From: Misgurnus anguillicaudatus
Taxonomy: Eukaryota > Chordata > Actinopteri > Cypriniformes > Cobitidae
NCBI RefSeq assembly: GCF_027580225.2
Contig: NW_027395277.1
Span: 1,426,001-1,490,000, forward strand
Direction of reading: 5' to 3'
DNA: 64,000 nt
The notes beneath the pieces are model-generated. The model was not told the origin of the DNA. It saw only the letters and a list, made by a program, of their open reading frames with translations, and ran no database searches. Shown here piece by piece: positions 48,401 through 60,620 of the stretch. A program made the translations under genes and the position numbers. Position 1 is the first letter of the stretch. Every line of letters begins with the position of its first letter.

Positions 48401-50089
48401 TGTTCCCTGAGAACACATGTTTTTATTTTAATAATTTTAGATGTAAGGGTTAGATTACATTCAATCCTTAGGATCCAAACAGGGATGAATTTAGAAGCCA
48501 CCAAATCTCTTCCATGTTTTCTCTATTTAAAGACTGTTACATGAGCAGTTACACGAGTAAGTATGCTGGCACAAAATAAAACTTGGTAAATTGGAGAAAA
48601 ACATGGAAGTGTTTGGTGGCTGCCATGTCATGATATCTGTGGAACTATGGGGCCGAGAGGTCATATATTCCTAAAAACTAAATTAAAAACTACATATGAA
48701 GTTTTTTGGTGTGTTTTAGGGATGCGCCGGCCAATAATGACTCAATCAAGTAAGAGAAACACACAGTCACTGTACAGATATTTTCTGCTTTGTTTATTTG
48801 TTGTGTTTGTATAATTGTGTTATTTCTCATGGTTCAGCAGTAAGTGTTTATTTGTGTTTTAGGTTTAGAGTGCGTGTCCACGATGGCTAAATGTGCAAGT
48901 AAGAGAAACAGACAGTCACTGTACAGAAATTTGCTGCTTTGTTTGTTTCTTTGTTGTGTTTGTATTATTATATTTGTGTTATTTCTCAATGTGCTGACAT
49001 GGTTTAGCAGTGTTTGATAATAACTGGTTGTTTGTGTTTTAGTGGGGCCCGTGCTGAGCAGGCCTATGCCCATGATGGCTAATGCATGTGCAAGTAAGAA
49101 AAACAGACAGTCACTGTACAGAGATTTTCTCATTTATTATTTAATGAGTTGTTGTGTTGAGGGTTTAGGAGTGATATTTAAGAAGCTGTTTTATTTGTAG
49201 GAGACATGAGCGCAGCAGTTCCCGTCAGGGGTTATTCCAAAGCAAAGATGTTAAATACAAGAAGGAAGTTTGTGAAAATATACATATATAGATACAGGTC
49301 ATTGAAAGTGCTTGAATCTATTTTATGTAAGAAATTTTCTAGAAAAAAATCCATGTTATTCCCTGTGTAGTGTAAGATAATATCATACAAATTCTAGACT
49401 TTTAATCACACGTGCTAAACTGTTAACTTTAAATGCTTTTATCTTCTGTATGTGAATGTTGATTCATAGCAAAATGATTTTTTGCATAGTTGTGTTTGAC
49501 ACATGAAAACGTCTCTGGTTACGTACAGTATGTAACTGTTGTTCCCTGAGAAAGGGCGTCACCCCTGTCTTTGATGTTAAGCCTCACCATTGGTTGAATT
49601 TGATATATAACTGCAATAGTTTTGTATTTAATATCAGTACAGTTAATTTATACATCTGTTTGTGTGTCTGTCTGTATCCACCAGAATCTGATCTCCATGA
49701 TGATCTTTTACTTCAGTTGATTTCTCTTCAAAAGGCTTCAGGCTGCTGGGAACTGAACGCTGCTTTGGCTCGAGTGTTTGGAAAGACTGAAGATGAGCTG
49801 ACCAATCAGAAACCAGCACAGGTGTGACATATGATTCAACATGATGAAATAATGAAAGATGATAATAAATGCATGTGTACGGTGTGTGTATTTGTGTTTA
49901 CAGGTGGATGGGTCAGTGTGGGCCACTCTTCTGTCTCTCATCTGGTTATACGGCTATAAAATACAGCAACAGATTGAGTGGCAGTTTGTGGCCATGAAGG
50001 CGGCGTCATGGATCGGCTCTCAGAACGGTGAGATCTCCAAACCAGACGACATTCATCAGCAGATAAAGAGACGTTTGGTCAAGTATTAA
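42429..50089 (+). CDS. vwa5a: VWA5A-like gene 5, open core but damaged linker and first exon
   Basis: Exons: 42429-42468, 43665-43867, 43989-44211, 44465-44628, 44724-44838, 44952-45127, 45234-45322, 45409-45553, 45683-45762, 45847-45961, 46063-46221, 46310-46413, 46516-46724, 47086-47115, 47229-47267, 47407-47457, 47605-47655, 48720-48749, 48863-48898, 49043-49093, 49685-49821, 49904-50089. This gives about 810 residues if the two broken exons (near 47764 and 49201) are skipped. VIT and VWA are intact (DRSGSMG, GGTEIL, FTDGE). The start reads MMNFGLVTKEKQP: the Cys of the CGL motif is Phe. A deletion removed the polypyrimidine tract and acceptor used by the other copies before the ATG; 'tttacag' at about 42402-42408 could replace it. 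Exon 13 lost three codons (209 nt for 218). A codon at the exon 7/8 join reads His for Pro. The linker block is duplicated. It may be functional or decaying. Confidence 0.72.
42787..43333. mobile_element. 547-bp TIR element in intron 1 of gene 5
   Basis: The left end 'ggtaacactttacaataaga' and the reverse of the right end 'ggtaacattttacaataagg' are terminal inverted repeats. Inside are 'agttaatgcatta' words typical of a teleost repeat family. It is part of a roughly 1.1-kb enlargement of intron 1. The target duplication is not clear. Confidence 0.8.
44222..44420. repeat. short form of the intron 3 minisatellite (gene 5)
   Basis: About six units of 'catttacagtaacacacaag' plus 'atttacagtaataccg' between exons 3 and 4, homologous to the arrays in the other copies. 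Confidence 0.75.
46790..47665 (+). repeat. linker block A of gene 5 (four mini-exons)
   Basis: Starts with 'acatgtttttattttaataa' and 'atgtaagggttagattacat', then mini-exons of 30, 39, 51 and 51 nt. The two 51-nt exons are tandem duplicates that share 'cctatgcccatga' cores (NSPMPMRADVCA and NRPMPMMANEHA in frame). Block B (48413-49093) repeats the same order. Confidence 0.75.
47764..47800 (+). pseudogene. broken linker exon (first copy) in gene 5
   Basis: It starts as the 96 to 147-nt linker exon of genes 2, 4 and 6 ('tttgtag|gagatatgagtgcag') but after about 25 bases it joins DNA that in gene 2 lies in the following intron (near 15604, 'tatatcagcc...ttcttaccac'). The donor is gone, so the exon cannot be spliced in the usual way. 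Confidence 0.7.
48413..49093 (+). repeat. linker block B of gene 5 (duplicate of block A)
   Basis: It restarts the intron 13 sequence ('acatgtttttattttaataa' at 48413, matching 46790) and repeats mini-exons of 30, 36 and 51 nt. The first is identical to that of block A except for one or two bases. The 36-nt exon reads LECVSTMAKCA in frame. This is an internal tandem duplication of more than 650 bp. Confidence 0.8.
49201..49262 (+). pseudogene. broken linker exon (second copy) in gene 5
   Basis: It starts 'tttgtag|gagacatgagcgcagcag' and follows gene 4 and 6 exon sequence for about 60 bases, then joins intron DNA ('gtgaaaatatacatatatag', as near 39036). No donor that would keep phase 1 remains. 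Both copies of this exon in gene 5 are therefore damaged by different deletions. Confidence 0.7.
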
Positions 50090-50203
50090 ACTAAAGTGAT
50101 GTGTGTGTTTGTGTTTGTTTTAGTGGTCAGTCTGTCTCAGTGTGTGTGTGATGGGAATCATCTACTGGGATGTCAGGTGAAAGAAGAGACTTTGGGAATC
50201 TGA

Positions 50204-50955
50204 AGACATACATTTACATTTCAGTACGGACTTAAGTATTTCTACTTCCTGTGCTGTCAGAAGACCAAACTGCTTATATAGTCGTGTTTTATATCATTTA
50301 GTTGATATTATTTGCTGTCAAATGGAATCACATTTGCTCAAAAATGTAAATGATCCTGTAAGGAAAAATATTAATATATATTCATCCGTTTGGCCCAATG
50401 GCGGAAACCAACCGGCATGACAAAGGGTCCTGAGCATTTTGTCTTTTTTGGTGCTTGCAGATGACGATTTAACTATTTTTTGCAATTCTGAAATAAAATT
50501 GAAACTTTCTAAATAAATTAAAAGCATCTCAATAAAAAAGACATTTCTTCTGTTTTGTTGTTGTTATTGTTTACCTTTGATCATTTTGACCATGATAGTC
50601 ATTACAGCTATTGGACACAAAGACTTACACAGAATCTTATTTATCTTAATGGCAATTATTTGAAAATGTTTACCCTCTTTGCTTCTTTTTTTTCTTTTTG
50701 AGGCAGGTATTCACATCGATTATGAAAAATATGTCAAAATATATGATTTATAACATGTAAGGTTACAGTGATGTAAAAATTAAACAACAAATATAGATTG
50801 ACATTTCATGACATTTCTTATATAAATAAACATTAACTTATAATCTGAGTACCAATATTGATCCACTAGATGGATTTTTTTAATATTTTGTACGTCATTT
50901 TTATCATCTTGTGTATATAGATTAAAGCGTCTATTTATGTATTTCAGGGTAAATA
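50204..50955. other. spacer between genes 5 and 6
   Basis: 3' flank with 'aataaa' boxes near 50490 and 50530 and AT-rich spacer homologous to that after genes 3 and 4. No exon is seen. Confidence 0.5.
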
Positions 50956-50959
50956 CAAA

Positions 50960-51223
50960 GTGAAACTACTCTGTGAGCCGCCCCCACTGTGAATATTAGC
51001 TCTGCTCATGAATATTAATTAGGCGGATGGGTACCTTCATTCAGGCTATTGGTTCTCTTCAGTGAGGATCCGCCCACAAACAAAGGAATGTTCACGATCG
51101 CTTGCGTCTCTGGTATTTAAACGTCATTTTTTGGATCGTTTCCCATCTTTCTCTCGCACTTATCTACAAGCTCTGATTCATTCAGTTGTTGCTGTTTTTC
51201 ATTGAGGATTTTCAACTACTGAG
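50960..51223 (+). promoter_or_regulatory. promoter and non-coding exon of gene 6
   Basis: Nearly identical to the promoter of gene 4: 'gctcatgaatattaattagg', 'ctattggttctcttcagtga', 'ggatccgcccac', 'tatttaaacg'. The non-coding exon ends at 'actgag|gttcgtg' (51223). Confidence 0.6.
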
Positions 51224-51423
51224 GTTCGTGTTCAATGTACTTTTACTTTGACGAGAACTGACAGGATTTATAACTTTATGTTTATAATGTATATATTTAC
51301 AGTACTAATGTGAGGTAATAATATGTGTTTAATGTAATAACGAGGTTTTAAAAACATGATCTTCTTAGACCGCAGTTTGTATGTACAGTAACCTAAAGCT
51401 TTATTTTCTTGAACAGAGACAGA

Positions 51424-54400
51424 ATGACGACCTGTGGTCTCGTGACTAAAGAAAAACAGCCAGGTATGAACTCACCAGACCAGTTTACTCTCTTTCATTC
51501 AAACTATGTTTACATACATCATACATTTGCTTAAATTCCTTCATGATGGATAGATACAGTACATAGATAGATAGACAGATATTGTTGTGTTTGTTTACTT
51601 GTCAGTTCCTCTGAAGAGCATCAGAGTTGAGGTGCAGGTGAAGAGTCATGTAGCTACAGTCACCTCCACTCTGCAGTATGTGAATGAGGAAGAGCGCCAC
51701 CTGGAGGCCTTGTTTGTGTTTCCTCTGCCTGCTGATGCTGCTGTCTGTCACTTCAGTGCCAAGATCGGAGATCAAGAGATTGTAGCAGAAGTTCAAGACA
51801 GACAAACTGTGAGTCTAAACACCTACATGCACAAACATACAGGAAAAGACACAGCAGAAGCATTTTAACATTTGCATTTATTTCCTCATATTTAAATTCT
51901 CTCTGTGTTGCAGGCGAGAGATCAGTATGATGATGCTGTGAGTTCGGGTCAGCAGGCGTTTCTGTTGGAAGAGAGTAAAGAAAGTTCTGATGTGTTCAGT
52001 TTGAGTATTGGGTGTCTGTCACCGGGTCAGAACGCTGACATCACCATCACATACATCACTGAACTCTCTGTGCAGGCCGACCACTCGCTGCGTTTCTGTC
52101 TGCCTGCTGTACTCAACCCCAGATACACACCAGCAGGTACTGCACTTCAACAGCTGTCAACACTTCACTGTAATATCACATATTTACAGCAGAACACAAT
52201 ATTTACAGTAATACCATGCATTTAAAGCAACACACAATATTAACAGTAACACCGTACATTTAAAGCAAACGCACAATATCAACAGTAATACTGTACATTT
52301 AAAAGCAACTCACAATATTAGCAGTAAAACCGTACATTTATAGCAACACACAATATTCACAGTAATACTGTACATTTAAAACAACACACAATATTTACAG
52401 TAATACCATATATTTAAAGCAACACACAATATTAACAGTAACATCGTACATTTAAAGCAAACGCACAATATTAACAGTAATACCATACATTTAAAAGCAA
52501 CACACAATATTTACAGTAATACCATACATTTAAAGCAACAGACAATAATCAAAGTAATACAGCACATTTACACCAACAGACAATATCAGCAGTAATACCG
52601 TACATTTAAAGCAACACACAATATTCACAGTAATACTGTACATTTAAAGCATCACACAATATTTACAGTAATACTGTACATTTAAAGCAACACACAATAT
52701 TTACAGTAATAATGCACATTTAAAGCATCACACAATATTTACAGTAATACTGTACATTTAAAGCATCACACAATATTTACAGTAATCCCGCACATTTAAA
52801 GCATCACACAATATTTACAGTAATAATGCACATTTAAAGCAACACACAATATTTACAGTAATAATGCACATTTAAAACAACACACAATATTTATAGTAAT
52901 ACTGCACATTTAAAGCAGCACACAATATTTACAGTAATATCGTACATTTAAATCAACACACAACATTTACAGCAACAATGCACATTTAAAGCAACACATA
53001 ATATTTACAGTAATACTGTACATTTAAAGGGTCACTTCACCCATTTGCATTAAGCTTTCTATCGTTAGAACCCCAGTCATGTTTTTGTAAGGTCGTGCAT
53101 CATTTCCTCAGCTGCCGCTGAGACGGGAGAAATACAGATTTCAGTGTTGCACTTTCTTCTTTCAATGATGTAAAAATCATCATTTTGCATTATTGAAAGC
53201 AGGAAGTCCAGTATCTTTGTTGAGGGGGTGAGACTACAAACACCCCTTTTCTCTGTCAAATGGGCACCAAATTCGAAATGTATGTTACATTTCGACTACA
53301 AATGTGACGCACTTTCAATAAAGATTCATGTTTTTACGGGTGAAATGCTCCTTTAAAGCAACACACAATATTCACAGTAATATCTTACATTTAAAGCAAA
53401 CACAATATTTACAGTAATAATGCACATTTAAAGTATCACACAATATTTACAGTAATAATGCACATTTAAAGCATCACACAATATTTACAGTAATAATGCA
53501 CATTTAAAGCAACACAAAATATTTACACTAATAATGCACATTTAAAGCAACACACAATATTTACAGTAATAATGCACATTTAAAGCAACACACAATATTT
53601 ACAGTAATACCGTAAATTTAAAGCAACACACAATATTTACAGTGATACCGTACATTTAAAGCATCACACAATATTTACAGTAATATCACACATTTACAGT
53701 AATACAACACATTTACAGTAATACACAAGATTTACAGTAATAAGTGAGTTTAAATATTGTTTTTATAACACACTCTCTGTGTTGTCCTCAGGTTCAGATG
53801 CTGGAATAGTTTCAGAGATTTCTTCATGTGACTCTGTTCCCTACACTTTGACTCTTAGTGTTCATGTGAGCTCTCCAAACCCCATCTCCAAACTAGAGTC
53901 CAACTGTACTCTAGATCCTCTTGTGTTCCTCAACTCTGATCACACTCAGGCAACGGTACTGTGGGGTTAATACAGTTTATATGTGTGTGTTTTTACAGAG
54001 ATAATGTTGTTTAAAGCCTGTAATAATGTATTTGTGTGTTTTAGGTAAATCTGAGTTCTGGTCACAAGTTTGATAAAGATGTTGAGTTGTTTCTGTACTA
54101 TCAGAATACCCATCAGCCCACTGCTATAGTGGAGGCAGGAGTGACCACTGCAAAACCAGGTACATACTACATTACATCAATCTGATATAAACTCAACATT
54201 GTTTTGATACCTAAAGAACAAACACAACACAATTATTTTTCAGATGTTCACATCAGTCATTGATCTCTTTCTGTGTTTCAGGTTCTCTGATGAGTGACCC
54301 AGTGGTGATGATAAGTTTGTACCCAGAATTCCCAAAGGAAGTGATGTCATCATTAGCAACTCGAGGCGAGTTTGTTTTTGTGATTGACAGATCAGGCAGT

Positions 54401-57400
54401 ATGGGCTGTATGATGCATAACGGGGAAGGAGCACAGATCCGTATAGAAAGCGCAAAGGTATGTGTTTTTAAAGTGTTATGCATTTTTTCACCAATATTTG
54501 AATCTTTCTAAACGCAATTAAAAAATAAATTTAAATCTCTGTACACATCTGTCTGTCTGCAGGAAACTCTGCTGTTACTGTTGAAGAGTCTGCCCATGGG
54601 CTGTTACTTTAATATCTATGGATTTGGCTCTCATTTTGAGTCCTTCTTCCCGTTAGTAACTAGAATCTAAATTATCTATAGTTGTTATTTTGTTATATTC
54701 ATCATGTGAGAGGATTTTAATGTTTGTGTCATTGCAGTCAGAGTGTTGTGTACAATCAGGACACAATGGATCAGGCACTGAAGAAAGTCAATGAAATGAC
54801 AGCAAACATGGGCGGCACAGAGATTTTACAGCCCCTAAAACACATCTACAGTCAACCCTGTTACCCTGAACACCCCAGACAGGTGCATCACCTTAAAATA
54901 CATCAGAAACCAAACCTGAAGCATTTAAAAAGACTGGAGTTTTCCAAATTTGTCAGGCTTTCATTTTTCAGATAGTTAAGTGTCATTTGTAAGATGTTTT
55001 TTCTCTGCAGTTGTTTGTCTTCACTGATGGAGAGGTGGGAAACACTAAAGTGGTTCTGGATCTTGTGAAACTTCATGCTAAATCTCACAGGTACATTTCT
55101 CTTTATTTACATTTCCACTTAATAGCTCATGACAGTAAATTATTGAAGATTTGATTGATGATTTGTATCTTCAGGTGTTTCTCATTCGGGATTGGTGAGG
55201 GTGCAAGTACCGCCCTCATCACAGGAATGGCCAAAGAGGGATCTGGACACGCCCAGTTCATCACAGGCACAGACCGCATGCAACCCAAAGTGAGACTATG
55301 GATGAGTTTTAGTTTGAAACCAGAGATGATGTAAATGTAGAGGGTTTGAATCTGTATGACATTGTTTTATTTCTCTTCAAATGTTATCAGGTGATGGAGT
55401 CTCTCAGGTTTGCTCTTCAGCCTGCAGTGAACAAGATCTCAGTACAGTGGAAAGTACCAGATGGCATTACTGTTAACACGCTGTCTCCACCCATCAATGT
55501 GCTCTTCCAGGGTCAAAGGTCACTCATTTATGCCCAACTTAAAGGACAGGTGAGAACTTTCAGCTTGAGGTTTGTCATTTTTTTATTCTGGTCACGGGTT
55601 TTTAGGTAAATTGTTTTCATTTCTGTGTGATAGAGTTCAGAAAGCTCTGAAGGATCAGTGATAGTTCAATACAACCTGAAAGATCAACCAGTGACAAACC
55701 AGCTTCACTTCTGCCTTAAACCAACTGAGGACACTGGGTAACTGGGACTCATTCATGAACAGTCAGATTCCTTAAATCACAATTTTGTAAACTTTTCATC
55801 AATGTTTCTGCAGGTTGTCCATCCATCGTCTGGCGGCCCGGTCTCTGATTCGCTGTCTGGAGCAGGAGGAGAGGACAGGAGGTGTAGATGTGGAGGATAT
55901 CAAGAGGAGGATGGTGGAGATCAGTGTTGAAGCAGGAGTGAGCAGTGTTCATACAGCCTTCATTGCCATTAATAAACACAACAGAGAGGCTGTGAAAGGA
56001 CCTCTGATACAGAGAAGAGTACCAACACAAGGTTTGTCATCTGATTGTTAAAATTACAGTTTTCATTTAATGTTTTTTACCTTTTACAAAACACATTTTT
56101 TTATTTTAATAATTTTAGATGTAAGGGTTAAATTACAAAGATCCAAACAGGGATAAATCTAGAGGCCACCAAACACTTCCATGTTTTTTGTTTGTATAAT
56201 TGTGTTATTTCTCATGGTTCAGCAGTAACTGTTTGTTTGTGTTTTAGGTTTAAGGTGCGTGCCCATGATGCGTATAGCATGTAGAAGTAAGAGAAACACA
56301 CAGTTACTGTACAGATATTTGCTGCTTTGTTTGTTTCTTTGTTGTGTTTGTATTTGTATATTTGTATTGTTTCTCAATGTGCTGACATGGTTTAGCAGTG
56401 TTTGATGGTAACTGGTTGTTTGTGTTTTAGTGGGGTCCATGCCGAACAGGCCTATGCCCATGATGGCTAATGCATGTGCAAGTAAGAGAAATACAAAGTC
56501 ACTGTACAAAGATTTTTATTTATTTATTATTTAATGAGTTGTTGTGTTGAGGGTTTAGGAGTGATATTTAAGAAGCTGTTTTATTTGTAGGAGACATGAG
56601 CTCAGGAGTTCCCGTCAGGGGTTATCCCAAAACAAACTTTATAATGATGGCCCCTGATCAAGGAAATTTGAGCAGTTTTGATACAAACATTCCCAGCATG
56701 AAGGAATTTGAAGAACCTCCGATACAGACCAGACAAGGTTAGTCATCGTACAGTTTGTGTCTGGCATAACATTTTCATCACACGCTTAAGGTATTTGACC
56801 AGTCACAATGCACCAGATAGCTGGCCAATCAGAGAACACTGCACTTTTCAAAACTATGAGCTTTGTAAAAATCAACGGGTTTTATAAAGTCAGTAACTCA
56901 AATTTTTAAACCTTAAACCGCATGAACAGATTGCATAACACCAAATACACCAAATAATGTATTTTCAGGGTTCCCACGAGTCCTTGAAATCCTTGAAAGT
57001 TTTTGAATGTGGGGGAAATAATTCAAGGCCCTTGGAAGTTTTTGAAAATATTCACACATAGATACAGGTCATTGAAAGTGCTTGAATCTATTTTATGCAA
57101 AAAAATCACATATTTCCCTGTGTAGTGTCAGATAACATCATAAAAATTCTAGACTTTTTAAGCACAGATGCTAGACTGTTCGCTTTCAATGCTTATATCT
57201 TCTGTATATGAATGTTGATTCATACCAAAATGCTTTTTGCATAGTTGTGTTTGACATGAAAACGTCTCGAGTTACGTTTGTAACTGTTGTTCCCTGAGAA
57301 GGGAACGAGATGCTGCGTCTCCTTTGCCATACTTCATGTGTCCCTGTAATGCCGTCTTTGGCAATATTTCAGATAGCGATATACTTCCTGACTCTCATGT

Positions 57401-57927
57401 CACCCTGTCTTTGTCATTAAGCCTCACCATTGGTTGAATTTAAAATATAATTGCAATAGTTTGTATTTAATATCAGTACAGTTAATTTATACATCTGTTT
57501 GTGTGTCTGTCTGTATCCACCAGAATCTGATCTCCATAAAGATCCTTTACTTCAGCTGATTTCTCTTCAAAAGGCTTCAGGCTGCTGGGAACTGAACGCT
57601 GCTTTGGCTCGAGTGTTTGGAAAGACTGAAGATGAGCTGACCAATCAGAAACCAGCACAGGTGTGACATATGATTCAACATGATGAAATAATGAAAGATG
57701 ATAATAAATGCATGTGTACGGTGTGTATTTGTGTATTACAGGTGGATGGGTCAGTGTGGGCCACTCTTCTGTCTCTCATCTGGTTATACGGCTATAAAAT
57801 ACAGCAACAGATTGAGTGGCAGTTTGTGGCCATGAAGGCGGCGTCATGGATCGGCTCTCAGAACGGTGAGATCTCCAAACCAGACGACATTCATCAGCAG
57901 ATAAAGAGACGTTTGGTCAAGTATTAA
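51424..57927 (+). CDS. vwa5a: VWA5A-like gene 6, complete model (about 796 aa)
   Basis: Exons: 51424-51463, 51606-51808, 51914-52136, 53792-53955, 54045-54159, 54282-54457, 54563-54651, 54738-54882, 55011-55090, 55175-55289, 55391-55549, 55634-55737, 55814-56031, 56248-56286, 56431-56481, 56591-56737, 57524-57660, 57742-57927. All phases agree and no stop interrupts, so this is the cleanest reference copy. VIT is at about residues 14-135; the VWA domain starts near 277 with metal-site residues D284, S286, S288, T364 and D391. A linker of 79 codons from three exons follows (MGSMPNRPMPMMANACA in the second). The C-terminal domain starts near 690 and ends RRLVKY. No signal peptide or transmembrane segment is seen, which argues against a secreted ITIH-type protein. 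The linker exon 56591-56737 (147 nt) is longer than in genes 2 and 4. An alternative last exon is 57962-58041. Confidence 0.88.
52160..53745. repeat. expanded intron 3 minisatellite of gene 6
   Basis: The same roughly 36-bp unit as in gene 4 ('acacaatatttacagtaata' plus 'ctgtacatttaaagca'), about 35 units, interrupted by a MITE at 53029-53351. The first several units match gene 4 in order, so the two arrays share an ancestor and then diverged by unit gain and loss. Confidence 0.93.
53029..53351. mobile_element. 323-bp MITE inside the gene 6 minisatellite
   Basis: Ends: left 'gggtcacttcaccc', right in reverse 'ggagcatttcaccc'. TTTAAA at 53023-53028 is repeated at 53352-53357; this word occurs in every minisatellite unit, so the target duplication fits but is not independent proof. 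No ORF is seen. Confidence 0.75.
56190..56490 (+). repeat. mini-exon units in the gene 6 linker
   Basis: Two tiny exons (39 and 51 nt) with the same acceptor and donor contexts as in genes 2, 4 and 5. The 30-nt exon is missing: intron sequence before it ('aacacttccatgtttttt') is joined directly to intron sequence after it ('gtttgtataattgtgtta'). Confidence 0.7.
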
Positions 57928-58041
57928 ACTAAAGTGATGTGTGTGTTTGTGTGTGTTTCAGTGGTCAGTCTGTCTCAGTGTGTGTGTGATGGGAATCATC
58001 TACTGGGATGTCAGGTGAAAGAAGAAACTTTGGGAATCTGA

Positions 58042-58470
58042 AGACTTCAGTGTTTCTACTTTCTGCGATGTCAGAAGGCATTTAATCCATATTATTAGCT
58101 GCAAGGGGTTATATTATTATGAATATTTTCATTTATCCATGGGGATCCAATTTGGTGCTTTGCAACTTCACTACAATTTTCAGAATTCAAAACCTTCTCT
58201 CTAGTCCAACAGGTGTGGGAAAAGGTTATGAAATATAAATGATGACTGATTTGGTGCAAAAAAAAAAAAATTAGTTTAATTAACCACATATTTTAAAAAG
58301 TGTCTTTCTTCCTGAATAAAATGGTAAATATATATAAAAAATACTAAATATATAAATAAAAAATACTGACATATTTATTGTTCTTGTTTTTCTTTTTTAT
58401 TATTAATCTTAATTATTAAAGATGTCGGACACAAGGAGTTATCACAGAGGTAGATTTACAGTATAAAGAA
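58042..58470. other. 3' flank of gene 6
   Basis: An 'aataaa' box near 58314 is a possible poly(A) signal. A short A tract lies at about 58259-58270. No further array gene starts downstream in this window. Confidence 0.45.
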
Positions 58471-58479
58471 AAATTTTAT

Positions 58480-58845
58480 AAATATTAATGACCCAAGAAA
58501 ATAAGTCTAGTTTTTAGTCAAAAATATCACATTTAAGTGCATAAAACAAGCAAAAAAATCTGCCAATGGTGTAAGCAAATTTCCATTGATTTTTTCTTGA
58601 ATTTACTTTTTAAGAAAAATGTTCAAGATTTTTTGCTTACCCCTTTGGAGATTTTTTTTTGCTTTTTTCATGCACAAAATCACTTAAATTTTATATTTTT
58701 GGTCTAAAGACTATAGACTTATTTTCTTGGGTCGTTTTGCTCATCAAGAAAAAGCATCTTAATTGAAGATTTGTTAGATATTTTTACTGAAAACAAGACA
58801 AAAATAATAAGAATTTTTTTCTTGAAAATCATTTTTTGCAGTGTA
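58480..58845. mobile_element. diverged copy of the gene 4 palindromic MITE
   Basis: It shares 'acttattttcttgggtc', 'gctcatcaagaaaaagcatc', 'ctgaaaacaagacaaaaata' and the terminal 'ttttttgcagtgta' with the element at 37549-38012, and has an inverted first half. The left terminus is not clear. Confidence 0.7.
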
Positions 58846-58849
58846 TATA

Positions 58850-60620
58850 TAGCTTAATATGTAACCCACACCAGTAACTTGTATTATGATATATACACCA
58901 AAGTAATGTAACCACTAAATTCAAAGAAAAGTAATCCATATTAAAGTGTTGATTAATGGAACGGCGTGAGAAAATATTTCGTTTAAATGATATAATATTT
59001 CACATATGGAAAATATGTTATTTTAACTAGAAAAATGTGACATTAATGAGATGATATGTGTTGGGGGAAACGCATAACAAGTAACATGCATTACGTAATA
59101 ATATTACTTTTCTGAAGTAACGAGTAAAGTAACGCATTACTTTTTAAATGTACACATTAATATTTGAGTTATCTTTTAAAAAAAGTAATGCAAGTTACTT
59201 TTTAAAAATTATGTTCTATGTAATTCGATTAAAAATTATTAAAATTAAGTACTGAATGAAACTAAAGTAGTCACATGCACTCTATGCGTACACACTTGTG
59301 TGGGAACAGTTTGAGTCAGAAACTGAGATGGCCAGAGCTCGACATTTTTTGTGATGAAATCTGCAATTTCTGAATGCAGAACTTTTCAGTCATAAAAAAC
59401 ACCCGCAAGACCTGAAAGAGATCAAATCTCAGCCAAGAAAAAGTAATGCAAATGTAACCAAAGCATGAGCACATTTTTGGGAGTAACTTAATATTGTAAT
59501 GCATTACTTTTAAAAGTAACTTTTTGGACATGATATCTTGTTATTATGATAGATTACATAATATCTCTTTATATGATATGTAAAATAATATTTGGCACTG
59601 GCAGCAATGCAGGATGCTCCGGGCGTTTCTCAAGATTGGAATGTTAGGGGATTTTTGGACTTGGTGACTATAAAGGGTGAAGTTTGATCAGTTTGACAGA
59701 AACTGGGACAGTAGCTTAATTGCTTGTTTCTTGTGTAATTGCTGAAGACTTGGTGTGCCTTTGATTGAAAGTATTAGTTGCGAACTTTATTCATTTACAG
59801 GACAAGAAGTTTGCATGCTAATATTCTAACCTTAGCTTCAGGACAGCCCACGGAAGGAGTCTTCTGAGAAATTTGTGTTAAGTAATAAAATTCTAGTTTA
59901 CCACTAAGGATAAATTAATGTGATAGAGTAATATACCCAGCAAACAGAACGTTCCCCTATAACGTTCCCATATGGTTTCCATTTGGTTGTTTTTTGCACT
60001 GTTAAAGAAGATTTGTTAGTTCAACTAAACATTTAAGGCAAACAGATAACTTACTATTTTAAGTTAAATTAACCTTAAAATATTAGGTAACTCAAAAAGT
60101 TGTCTAAAAATAAGTTAAATTAAGGCAAATTTTTAAGGCAACCAAGTAAACTTACTTTTTAAGGTTAAACCAACTTTGTTTGGGAACCAAATAAAAACGT
60201 TCTATGAACGTTTCCTTTAGGTTCTTTTTATAATAACCTAAAGAGAACCTTCCCAGGACGTTTACTGCAGGTTCTTTTAGATTTAATTTTATAACGAGAA
60301 CCTGCCCAGAACGGTCCCTACATGTTATTATTTGTAGGTTTTATTTTATAAAATAATGAGAGCGTTCCAGGTTATTTTTTAGATATAATATAAGATATAA
60401 CAAATAAAACGTTTTATAATGACCAGATTGCCTTTACTTCCAGGGCGGCGAAATGAATGCCACTGCTTCATGTGTGTTCATGAAAAGTTGCCTGTTTCCA
60501 CTTTTGTGTCTTTAAGCGCTCATTTTTTGGGCTTATAAAAACTTATTTCTGGGTTTTTGGCTTGTTAGTTGTACACCTTGTCACACCGTACTACGGAAGC
60601 CGTTTGCAAAAAAATAAATA
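58850..60620. other. gene-free, repeat-rich stretch
   Basis: Contains dispersed words of known teleost repeat types: 'gtaacgcattac' and 'gtaatgcattac' repeats around 59090-59520, and 'cagcaaacagaacgttcccc' with 'aggttctttttataataacc' around 59940-60330. No exon, RNA gene or long ORF is supported. Confidence 0.45.

Noticed and set aside
51424..57927. Assignment as an inter-alpha-trypsin inhibitor heavy chain
   Set aside because: No signal peptide and no ITIH C-terminal region; the C-terminal domain is of VWA5A type.
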